A DNA stretch of 64,000 nucleotides from Terebella lapidaria (Eukaryota > Annelida > Polychaeta > Terebellida > Terebellidae), in contig OX424563.1 of assembly GCA_949152475.1 (NCBI GenBank), positions 40,992,120 to 41,056,119 on the forward strand. The letters are read 5' to 3'. The position numbers and the translations under genes were made by a program. Of the stretch, positions 54,701 through 62,600 are shown one piece after another (position 1 is the first letter of the stretch; each line of letters starts with the position of its first letter). The notes below the pieces were generated by a model. The model ran no database searches. It saw nothing but the letters and a program-made list of their open reading frames with translations, and had not been told where the DNA came from.

Positions 54701-56308
54701 AGTGTCCTGAATGTTGGGCAAGGGATACGAATCCTTGCGGGTGACGTCATTCAGGAGCCGATAGTCGACACAGAAGCGTACTTGTCCGTTCTTCTTCCGC
54801 ACGAGCACTACCTGTGCGCTCCAGGGCGAATCGGACGGCTCAATACACCCCAAGCGGAGCATCTTGTCGATCTCCTCGTCGATGATGCTTTGCTGTGCCT
54901 GAGGGACGCGTCGCTGTCGTTGTCGAATTGGGGCCGAGTTGCCGGTGTCGATTCTATGCTGGACGACTTGGGTCCGTCCCAGTTGGCCGTCTGGGTGCAT
55001 AAATGTGTCCTGGTATTGGTGAACCAGGTTGGCGCAACGCCGATGCTGTTCCGGCGCTAGTCCGGCGCGATCCACCATTTCTTGTAGATGTGGCGGTAGG
55101 TCGCGGTAGTGACTGGCGTCTACCGTGGCCGGGTCGGGCTCCTCTCCGGGTCGTGGCAGAGCTCCGACGACACTTTCAACAGGGCTTGCTATGGCGACAG
55201 GGTCGGAACGGGTGAGCGTAATGCCGGTATCTGCTGGATTGACTACCGACACCTTTACGCACTGCCGATTCAGGGTCGTAAGTGTTCTCCCCATGATGAG
55301 GTCGGTTTCCTCGGGAAAGGTCGTAAGTGGCTGGACTATCCTCGGGTGTTGTCGAACTCGAACTCGGGAAGTCGGGACCAGCTCCACTATTGCTTCGCTG
55401 CGTGCGGGGACGGTGACAGCTCGTCGCACGGCCATTCTGACAACATTGGCCTCAATGTCTTTATGTGCGAACAGGATTTCTTTGTGTACCTGTATCGTTC
55501 CTTCACCGTAATTCACTACAGCGTGAGCTTGCCGAAAAAAGTTCATGCCGAGAATCATGTCGTCATGTATGTCAGCCACACAAAAGGTTACGACCATATG
55601 GTTAGTTCCGACCTGTATTGAGAGGTCGATCAGTCCATCGATCGGGCTTGACTGTCCGGTGACGTCACGAATAATAGCCGAAGTAGACCGCAAATGTCGC
55701 TGGTCAGCGGGGACGTGACGTAGCTGATCGCGTCGGAGCAGGGAGATCTGCGCTCCGGAGTCGAGTACAGCCTTTATCGTCTTGTTTCCGACGTGTACCG
55801 GCAACTTCCAGCATTTGTGATTGGTGGCGCTGGAGTTGTTGATGACAGCCGGAATTTCGGGGTCGTCTAGCGGTGGCCGGAAGAGTGTGTGCAGAGGCGG
55901 CAGTTTGGATTCCGGTCCACTCGGAAAAGCGTAGAATCCTCCGTCGTCGGAGATCCACTCGATCTCGGACATGCTGTCCGTTCCGGTGCCGTTGGCGGTC
56001 GGGGGTGACACCCCTTCAGGACGACGGTCTCCACGTGGTGGTCGCTGTGGCCGCGGTGCGGACACCCCTTCATGAAAAGAGGCCGATTTCGAGGTCGGAG
56101 CTTGACATTTTGTACACACCCCTTCAAGGAGCTGAGGTGTGGGCTGGGCCGGCTGCGGGGTCGTTATTGGTGTCGTTACCGGTACAGTAGTCGTGACAAC
56201 CGCAGATGTGGAGCGGGGAACGTTGTCCTGTTGTCTGGAAGGTCCTTGCTCCTCAGCACCTTCCCCTACTGGTTTGACGACGGGGTCGGAGGTGTTGGTG
56301 GGGCCGGT
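51734..56308 (-). CDS. pol: Pol polyprotein (protease, RT, RNase H, integrase)
   Basis: Copies RNA into DNA and inserts it. The frame is open from 56308, inside gag, with no ATG near its start, so expression as a Gag-Pol fusion by -1 frameshift is likely. Residue numbers count from the GTG at 56119. The aspartic protease has DSGA at 120-123 and an ILG at 189-191. Reverse transcriptase has the first aspartate in FSALDL (487) and YLDD at 549-552. RNase H shows D700, E741, D766 and D809. Integrase has an HHCC zinc motif (983, 990, 1020, 1023) and D1052, D1112, E1148 with 35 residues between the last two. A GPY/F-like module around 1285-1325 is followed by a long disordered tail (about 1340-1461), acidic/serine-rich and then strongly basic. 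No chromodomain is visible. Domain order is that of Ty3/Gypsy and nothing is truncated. Confidence 0.96.
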   Translation of the reverse strand, partial: TGPTNTSDPVVKPVGEGAEEQGPSRQQDNVPRSTSAVVTTTVPVTTPITTPQPAQPTPQLLEGVCTKCQAPTSKSASFHEGVSAPRPQRPPRGDRRPEGVSPPTANGTGTDSMSEIEWISDDGGFYAFPSGPESKLPPLHTLFRPPLDDPEIPAVINNSSATNHKCWKLPVHVGNKTIKAVLDSGAQISLLRRDQLRHVPADQRHLRSTSAIIRDVTGQSSPIDGLIDLSIQVGTNHMVVTFCVADIHDDMILGMNFFRQAHAVVNYGEGTIQVHKEILFAHKDIEANVVRMAVRRAVTVPARSEAIVELVPTSRVRVRQHPRIVQPLTTFPEETDLIMGRTLTTLNRQCVKVSVVNPADTGITLTRSDPVAIASPVESVVGALPRPGEEPDPATVDASHYRDLPPHLQEMVDRAGLAPEQHRRCANLVHQYQDTFMHPDGQLGRTQVVQHRIDTGNSAPIRQRQRRVPQAQQSIIDEEIDKMLRLGCIEPSDSPWSAQVVLVRKKNGQVRFCVDYRLLNDVTRKDSYPLPNIQDTHDALAGANYFSALDLASGYWQVEVDPSDRPKTAFATRKGLYQFKVMPFGLSNAPATFERLMETILRGYLWTRCMCYLDDVIAYGRTFDQALANLEAVLDRIRSAGLKLQPKKCELFQREILYLGFIVSGQGIRVDPNKVKAIREWPTPCEITDVRAFLGFANYHRRFIKDYAEIAEPLVALTRGECHFTWGPAQRRAFQRLRDALIKAPKLAHPTQNPEDYFILDMDASGFAVGGALSQRVNGKEIPIGFASKTLSRTQRNYCTTYRELLAVVEMVQHYRHYLWGRKFLLRTDHSSLRWLKNYSDADGMLARWLAKLQQYDFRIEHRPGKLHGNADGLSRCHSCKHQDCPGRLVTPPTDPETSSGELPVRRITVVPTQTRADLLDSDSITSPVLPQLVSARQVVRVRALDATLDGQKWLSDYSTQDIVAAQQADPSVGKVRQWILAGTKPDSREVARQGEEVKTLVSRWNLLVLQDRVLVRNTRPDPAGRRVVQTVLPVALRTQVLHQLHDLKIVGHLGIQRTIERVRRRFYWPGLALDVARWCARCPQCVTRKGKPAPKRSPLTQLPTGAPFDRIAMDILDTHKVTGRGYRYVLVVSDYFTKYTDAFPLRRHTAKNVADTLVNRWIVYHGVPKAVHSDQGTEFESSLFRHVVRLLGAKKIRTTPYRPQSDGQVERFNRTLLNMLSAFVSDRANDWDLHLPYVLMAYRTSVHSSTGCTPHLMVYGHECNLPVDLMFPTYDPEPLPPCGPEYVEYLRQAIRTAHGFAQDHLEKAAIRQKMGYDAHAKPRPQFQPGELVRYYYLPLTQNNKFARPWTGPWRIIDRVTEVDYRIALVSNPRNTRVVHLDVLKPYEGDNQAAHIYSDPVRPTSSSSKSDPEQSPDPMGLLKEFYYPWEVTVQDRHTDSDQTAESDSPTTQNRQSRSPTSSGSSRHRQRKRSHRSSSDTPKPARKTPRQKPVVSSDPETSEATPPPARPNRPRRHARRPARYR
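56008..56125 (-). repeat. Three polypurine-tract-like 10-mers, 54 bp apart
   Basis: GAAGGGGTGT occurs on the element strand at 56125-56116, 56071-56062 and 56017-56008. Steps are exactly 54 bases (18 codons), each encoding E-G-V in the N-terminal part of Pol. The bases between are not obviously alike. The same 10-mer forms the core of the polypurine tract at the 3' LTR. It may act as extra plus-strand priming sites or be a decayed minisatellite. Confidence 0.6.
56266..56308 (-). other. gag-pol overlap with presumed -1 frameshift
   Basis: Pol's frame opens after a TAA at 56309-56311 and gag stops with TAG at 56266-56268. The overlap is 43 bases, and pol lies one base back relative to gag. No heptamer of the classic X-XXY-YYZ form was found. 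The nearest candidate is the A-AAC step just before the gag stop. The exact shift site is therefore undetermined. Confidence 0.6.
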
Positions 56309-58842
56309 TTAGTTTGGTTACCGGTTTGGTTAGGTACTGACAACACTTGAGCTGTCCTTCTGTCAGTACCGGGACCATTGGGCCGAAATGCTAGCGGTTT
56401 CATGCCGTTACGTACTAGCACATCCTTAAGCCGAAAGCACCGCATCCAGCGATGGCCGGGCTTCTTGCAAAAGAAGCACACCATGGGTCGTCCGGGTTGC
56501 GGGGGTCGATCACCTTTCATCGGGGCCGTTGTTCGTAGGACAGAGAAGATAGCCGTTTCCTCGCATAGTCCATTCTCGTCACTAAGGACACACTGGAAGG
56601 CTTCGGCCACCCACTCGCGTGAGCTGGTTGGCACTGAGTGTTCGTCGCAACCTTGTAGGCCGGTAGTGTCACTGTCCGCGGGGTCGTAGTAGGCCGCAAT
56701 TTGCTCTGGGGTTAGTGTTTCCCCCTGAGTGACTTGTCCCATGGCACAGGACAGTTCTTCATTGACAGGGTCGTCTTCCGCGTATCCACTTGCGGAAATG
56801 TCGGCACGTCGTGTGCCTCGATGTCGATCTCTGGCTGTCCTCTGTTGATGACTCTCTACCTTGAGAACGGCCGTAAGTGCCTCACTGTAACTGTTAAAAG
56901 TGAGGGCACACAGTTTATCGGCAATGGGGTCGGGTTGGCCGTTCACGAATTGCGCAATTACAGTTCGTTGCCGCGACGTTGGCGTAACGTCATCGAACAC
57001 TTGCTCCGCCAGGGCTTGGAGTCGCTCCATGTAGTGTTCCGCGTCCTCTTTTCGTTCCCGCTTGAGGAACGGGAAATCATCCCGTTTAGACTGTCGACGG
57101 GGCTCGGGTTCCCAGCCCTCGAGGAGTTGGCGACGGAACTCTCCCCAGGGAGTTGCGACCGGGATATTTAGAGCTAGCGCTTCAGCGCGGCCGCGCAGCG
57201 TGCTCCGGAAGGTCGTCGTCTTGTTGAGGTCAGAGTAAGTAAAAGCCGCAGTAAACTGTTCGAAACTCCGAACGTATTGAGTGAGATTGCCCTCCTTGAA
57301 GGTCGCACGCCATTGAGCCATTTTAGCCATAGCCAACGTTTGGGGCTCAGACGTGAGTCTCTGTGGCGTGGGCGTGTCAACACTCACCGCAACTGGTGTA
57401 GTCGCTGTAGTGGCTGTCGGAGTCGGAACAGCCGAAGTCGCCGGAGCCGTCGTATCTGGGTCGATCGGGGTCGCGTTAGCGGGGGCGGTCGGTGCTGTCG
57501 TCGCGGAGACGGCGAGCGATGCGGCGGGTGGTGCCGTCGTGTGTCTGGGGTCGTGTGGTGCTTGTGCAGCGGGGGCCGATTGACTATATGGAGGCGTCAC
57601 CCATGGTATCCCGACTGAGGGTGGGAATGCAGCCGGTGGTGGATATCGGTATACCGATCCATCTGGGCATACACCATGGTACACTAATCCAGGTTGTGCA
57701 CCATGATAGCCGGTGTCAGCTATCACGCTGGGAACGCCACCATATCCAGGCGGTGGGTTCGCGTAGCCGACATGCGGTGAATAGTATCCGACAGCTACTC
57801 CATTTGGAACACCGCTTGTTGCGCCAGGGTATCCGACTGGCGGTACACCATATCCGTTGGTGTTTCCGACTGATTGTGAGATCGGAGGTCCGATCATTGG
57901 CACAACACTTTCTGCCGGAGCAGACACAACTTGATCTTGCGACGGATCGAAGCGCGGTTGTTCTCCGGTAGTCGGCGATGGTCGGTGCGTGGTCGGCGCG
58001 GGAGCGCGTGTGTCAGAAGTCGGCGTGTCGGGGTCGCAGGGTCGGCGACTTGATGTCGAGGGTGCTTGTCGGGGTCGCGCTTGTCGCATGGTGGCGCGAG
58101 ATTCCGTCATCGTGTCGCTGGGTCGTTGTTGTCGTAGCGGCGTCGCGATCCGGGTAGCGGTCGTCGCCAGGATGTCTTCGGATGTCGCTCCCGTCTGGCT
58201 GGGTCGTGTGTACTCTACCACCGTAGGCTCGGTCGGTATGCGTGAGTACATTTCTGGCGCGGGGCCGTGTTGTCTCAGCGTCATGGACGGCGCCAGGGGT
58301 CGATTGGCCGAATAAGCGTTCGGCGGGGTCGATTCCGGAACATTGTCAGACTGACAAACCCACTGTCGTATCCGAGAGTTACTTGGTGGGTGCGTAACCA
58401 TTGACGTGTCTATGGTTACCGGCCGAACGTTCACTGCTAATTGTTCTGGGTCGATATCACAATCTACGCTCGCTCTTTGACGTGAGCGCGTATAGTTTCT
58501 GTCGGCAAAGTCACTTTTCTGCGTCGCTCTAGCCGGCGTGGCCGAGTACGCTCTAGCGTGCGCACGCAGAATGTCACTTACTGTATGTGACGGCGCGAGC
58601 GGGTCTTCGTCTAGGAACTCCTGCACCAGGTCGGTAGGCGGCGAAAACGATCTCAGGGACGAATGGTCGCCAATGGAGTCGAAAAGGCCGGACGGTTGTT
58701 GCTCCTGCGACAGTGGAACTGTATCGCTCATGGCAACTGAGCGAGGGCCGGAAGGTCGGAAGGCCGGATTCGGATTGATCGTCACTTCATCATCCGTAGG
58801 GTCGAGTGGCTCACCGCGGGAGGCTCCCGGGGCCAATGCCAT
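56266..58842 (-). CDS. gag: Gag polyprotein
   Basis: Structural protein expected to form the virus-like particle and bind the genomic RNA. The open frame begins at a TTG (58845), but the first ATG is at 58842, giving 858 residues, longer than typical Gypsy Gag (300-500). Residues 1-500 look disordered, rich in P, T, S and A, with a Y/G/P-rich stretch around 325-410. About 505-670 resembles the retrotransposon Gag capsid domain, with a WRATF start, a conserved tryptophan run and a helical ending. A zinc knuckle of the C-x2-C-x4-H-x4-C form sits near 790-803, as expected for nucleocapsid. The last 43 bases overlap pol, which is in the -1 frame. The function call rests on the capsid-like region, the knuckle and the position directly upstream of pol. 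Confidence 0.9.
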   Translation of the reverse strand: MALAPGASRGEPLDPTDDEVTINPNPAFRPSGPRSVAMSDTVPLSQEQQPSGLFDSIGDHSSLRSFSPPTDLVQEFLDEDPLAPSHTVSDILRAHARAYSATPARATQKSDFADRNYTRSRQRASVDCDIDPEQLAVNVRPVTIDTSMVTHPPSNSRIRQWVCQSDNVPESTPPNAYSANRPLAPSMTLRQHGPAPEMYSRIPTEPTVVEYTRPSQTGATSEDILATTATRIATPLRQQRPSDTMTESRATMRQARPRQAPSTSSRRPCDPDTPTSDTRAPAPTTHRPSPTTGEQPRFDPSQDQVVSAPAESVVPMIGPPISQSVGNTNGYGVPPVGYPGATSGVPNGVAVGYYSPHVGYANPPPGYGGVPSVIADTGYHGAQPGLVYHGVCPDGSVYRYPPPAAFPPSVGIPWVTPPYSQSAPAAQAPHDPRHTTAPPAASLAVSATTAPTAPANATPIDPDTTAPATSAVPTPTATTATTPVAVSVDTPTPQRLTSEPQTLAMAKMAQWRATFKEGNLTQYVRSFEQFTAAFTYSDLNKTTTFRSTLRGRAEALALNIPVATPWGEFRRQLLEGWEPEPRRQSKRDDFPFLKRERKEDAEHYMERLQALAEQVFDDVTPTSRQRTVIAQFVNGQPDPIADKLCALTFNSYSEALTAVLKVESHQQRTARDRHRGTRRADISASGYAEDDPVNEELSCAMGQVTQGETLTPEQIAAYYDPADSDTTGLQGCDEHSVPTSSREWVAEAFQCVLSDENGLCEETAIFSVLRTTAPMKGDRPPQPGRPMVCFFCKKPGHRWMRCFRLKDVLVRNGMKPLAFRPNGPGTDRRTAQVLSVPNQTGNQTKPAPPTPPTPSSNQ

Positions 58843-58906
58843 CAATGCCGGTCAGGTCTGGGTCGATAATCCGAGACTAGCTCAGATCCTGGTCGAACGG
58901 CGCCAA
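58843..58906 (-). other. 5' leader between LTR and gag
   Basis: Only 64 bases separate the 5' LTR from the gag ATG, and the primer-binding site fills the first part. An in-frame TGA lies just upstream of the start, so gag cannot extend into the LTR. Packaging signals would therefore have to overlap gag or the LTR. Confidence 0.6.
58888..58905 (-). other. Putative primer-binding site
   Basis: After the LTR end and one spacer base, the element strand reads TGGCGCCGTTCGACCAGG. A leading TGG pairs with the CCA end of a tRNA, and TGGCGCC is the start of many retroelement primer sites. I could not match the full 18 bases to a specific tRNA from memory, so the primer is left open. Confidence 0.6.
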
Positions 58907-59662
58907 TGTGAAGAATATCGTTCACGGCCGATATTAAGCCGGTTTAACTGGGTCGTCGTGTGATACAATAAGCCGGCAGTTTCAATTTAACTGTTTATTG
59001 CGGTGATAAAGTCTAATGATCAATCACTCACAATCAGGGCCGCACTCTCACCTACGTCGGGTGATATCCCAGTCGAATTATATATATTCCTAGTATAGTC
59101 CTTTATATAACTTGTACATATATCCAATGGTTTCTATATCACTTGTATTCAGTTCGTATATTGATAATCGACAGACTTCACAGGAGCTTTTTGTATAGAC
59201 GTCCTGTCACTGGGATTTACACTACTCTTCTGCGCAGTAGACCGGGGCCGAGGGACCATGTGGCTGTGTAATTTCCCGCCAAGTGTAAGCGGTGTTGTGA
59301 TAGGTTGAATGTGTGGTGCAATGCGCTGATGTCACCGGGAAAGTGGGTTTCCCCGGCTCGTGTCAATACTTGTAATGCCTGTATGTGTGCACGTGATGTA
59401 TGGAGTATGTGTGTCAAGTTCTATGTTTAGAAGTCAGTGCATGTGAAGGTCAAGGTCGAGTAAACGGGGCCGAGTGTACTGAGCTAGCGGGGCCGCAGGT
59501 GCGTGGTTTGACCTGTGTATGTAACCATGACTACATGGAGTTTATGCCTGTGATCGTATAGTGTGTACTTGTCCTGTATGTAAGTCATGTAGAATGAATG
59601 TTTGTTGTGGAAATGTGTAGTGCGCGGGAGGGACGGGAGTAACAGTCGCTAAAATTACTACA
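58907..59662 (-). repeat. 5' LTR
   Basis: 756 bp, identical to the left LTR except at 59291. It lies upstream of gag in the element's reading direction, so it should supply the promoter. The LTR ends 65 bases before the gag ATG. A short frame of 66 codons inside it starts with TTG, is present in both LTRs, and is not considered a gene. Confidence 0.97.
59102..59109 (-). promoter_or_regulatory. TATA-like box in 5' LTR
   Basis: Reads TATATAAA on the element strand, followed by GG. It is about 550 bases into the LTR and about 105 bases upstream of the AATAAA signal. Transcription would be expected to start roughly 25-30 bases further, near 59075. This rests on the motif alone; the same box in the 3' LTR is at 46421-46428. 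Confidence 0.4.
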
Positions 59663-59666
59663 GATA
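59663..59666. repeat. Target site duplication, right copy (GATA)
   Basis: Partner of 46222-46225. The satellite continues with GAAATGTGATGCTCC, which fits the common monomer variant reading GATAGACATGTGATG with a single C-to-A change. Confidence 0.85.
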
Positions 59667-62600
59667 GAAATGTGATGCTCCATTGTACGATGGATATCTG
59701 ACGCTCCACCGTACAATGGATATGCGATGCTCCACCGTACGATGGACATGGGACGCTCCACCGTACGATGGACATGTGATGCTCCACCGTATGATGGACA
59801 TGCGAGGCTCCACTGTACGATGGACATGTGATGCTCCACCGTACGATGGACATGGGATGCTCCGTCGTACGATGGACATGTGACGCTCCACCGTACGATG
59901 GACATGCGACGCTCCACGGCACGATGGACATGTGATGCTCCATCGTCCGACGGACATGCGACGCTCCATCGTACGATGAACTAGCGAAGCTCCACCGTAA
60001 GAAGGACATGCGACACTCCATCGTACGATGGACATGTGACGCTCCACCGTACAATGGACTAGTGATGCTCCACCGTACGATGGACATGCGACGCTCCATC
60101 GTACGATGGACTAGCGAAGCTCCACCGTAAGATGGACACGTGAAGCTCCACAGTACGATGGACATGGGACGCTCCATCATACGATGGACATGTGACGCTC
60201 CACCGTGCGATCGACATGCGATGCTCCACCGTACGATCGACATGTGACGCTCCACCGTACGATGGACATGTGACGCTCCACTGTATGATGGACATGCAAA
60301 GCTCCACTGTACGATGGACATGTGATGCTCCACCGTACGATGGACATGCGACGCTCCATCGTGCGATGGACATGCGATGCTCCATCGTGCGATGGACATT
60401 CGACGCTCCAACGTATGATGGACATGCGAAGCTCCATCGAAGATGGACCTGTGATGCTCCACGGTACGATGGACATGGGACGCTCCACCGTACGATGGAC
60501 ATAGGTCGCTCCATCGTACGATGGACATGTGACGCTTCACCGAACGATTGACATGCGAGGCCCCACTGTATGATGGACATGTAACACTCCACCATACGAT
60601 GGACATCTGACGCTCCTCCGTACGATGGACATGCGACGCTCAAATGTGCGATGGACATGTGACGCTCCACCGTACGATGGACATACGACGCTCCATCGTA
60701 TGATGGCCTAGTGACGCTCCATCGTAAGATGGACATGCGACGCTCCACCGTACGATGGACATCTGATGCTCCACCATACGATGGACATGTGACACTCCGC
60801 TGTACGATGGACATGCGACGCTCCACTGTACGATGGACATGTGACGCTCCACCGTACGATGGACATGCGATGCTCCACCGTATGATGGACATGTGATGCT
60901 CCATCGTACGATGGACATCTGACGCTCCACTGTACGATGGACATGCTATGCTCCACCGTACGATAGACATGTGACGCTCCACCGTACGATGGACATGGGA
61001 TGCTCCATCGTACGATGGACATGTGACGCTCCACCGTACGATCGACATGCGATACTCCAACGTATGATGGACATGTGATGCTCCACCGTACGATGGACAT
61101 GTGACGCTCCACCGTACGATGGACATGCGACGCTCCACTGTATGATGGACATGCGATGCTTTACTGTACAATGGACACGTGACGCTCCACCGTATGATGG
61201 ACATGCGACGCTCCATCGTACGATGGACTAGCGAAGCTCCATCGTACGATGGACTAGCGAAGCTCCACCGTAAGATGGACATGTGCTGCTCCACAATACA
61301 ATGGACATGGGATGCTCCATCATACGATGGACATGAGATGCTCCATCATATGATGGACATGTGGCCCTCCACCGTACGATGGACATCTGACGCTCCTCCG
61401 TATGATGGACATGCGACGCTCCACCGTAAGGTGGACATGCGACGCTCCACCGTACGATGGACATGTGACGCTCCACCGTACGATGGACATCTGACGCTCC
61501 TCCTTACGATGAACATGCGACGCTCAAATGTACGATGGACATGTGACGCTCCATCGTACGATGGACATGCGACGCTCCATCATATGATGGCCTAGTGACG
61601 CTCCATCGTAAGATGGACATGCGACGCTCCACCGTACGATGGACATGTGATTCTCCACTGTATGATGGACATGTGACGCTCCACCGTACGATGGACATGC
61701 GACGCTCCAATGTACGATGGACATGCGACGCTCCACTGTACGATGAACATGCGATGCTCCACTGTACGTTGGACATGGGACGCTCCACCGTATTATGGAC
61801 ATGCGAGGCTCCACCGTACGATGGACATGGGATGCTCCATCGTACGATGGACTTTTTGACGCTCCACCGTATTATGGACATGCGAGGCTCCACCGTACGA
61901 TGGACATGCGATGCTCCACCGTACGATGGACCTGTGACGCTCCTCCGTACGATGGACATGCGACGCTCCACTGTACGATGGACATGTGACGCTCCACCGT
62001 ACGATGGACATGCGACGCTCCATCGTATGATGGCCTAGCGACGCTCCACCGTAAGATGGACAAGCGACGCTCCATTGTACGATGGACATGCGATGCTCCA
62101 CGTACGATGGACATGTGACGCCCCACCGTACAATGGACATGCGACGCTCCACTGTATGATGGACATGCGACGCTCCACCGTACGATGGACATGCGATGCT
62201 CCATCGCAGGATGGAGATGTGACGCTCCACTGTACGAAGGACATGCGATGCTCCACCGTACGATGGACATGCGACGCTCCATCGTACGATAGACATGTGA
62301 CACTCCACCGTAAGTTGGACATGCGAGGCTCCACCGTACAATAGACATGCGACGCTCCACTGTATGATGGACATGCGATGCTTTACTGTACAATGGACAC
62401 GTTACGCTCAACCGTAAGATGGACGTGCGATGCTGCACAGTATGATGGACATGGGACGCTCCATCATACGATGGACATGTGATGCTCCACCATACGATCG
62501 ACATGCGATGCTCCACCGTACGATCGACATGTGATGCTCCACCGTACGATGGACATGTGACGCTCCACCATAGGATGGACATGTGACGCTCCACTGTATG

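Larger units (their letters stand above)
46268..59503 (+). other. Dispersed GGGYCG hexamer, about 118 copies
   Basis: By eye I counted about 118 GGGYCG on the plus strand within the element and one clear copy in reverse orientation (about 50968). Approximate shares: 5 in each LTR, 24 in gag, 36 in pol, 9 in the pol-ORF3 gap, 35 in ORF3-ORF4, 3 after ORF4 and 1 in the leader. Both C and T occur at the Y position. The satellite practically lacks it. The count is manual and could be off by a few. Confidence 0.8.
46226..59662 (-). mobile_element. Complete Ty3/Gypsy-type LTR retrotransposon with two extra 3' ORFs
   Basis: A 13,437-bp element reading right to left. It has two 756-bp LTRs with TG...CA ends, a 4-bp GATA target duplication, a primer-binding-like site, gag, a pol in the order protease-RT-RNase H-integrase (the Ty3/Gypsy order), and then about 4.7 kb of additional sequence holding ORF3 and ORF4. 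The usual size of this superfamily is 5-8 kb, so it is unusually long. The LTRs differ at one base (46610 A versus 59291 G), and gag and pol are open with intact catalytic residues, so insertion was very recent. No envelope-like protein with signal peptide or membrane anchor is seen. The family name is not recognised. Confidence 0.96.

Noticed and set aside
46226-59662. Older, degraded element or solo LTR
   Set aside because: Near-identical LTRs, intact target duplication, open gag and pol, and all catalytic residues present.
59542-60606. 354-codon minus-strand frame across the right element-satellite junction
   Set aside because: It joins satellite translation to LTR sequence and ends inside the LTR; a chance junction frame.
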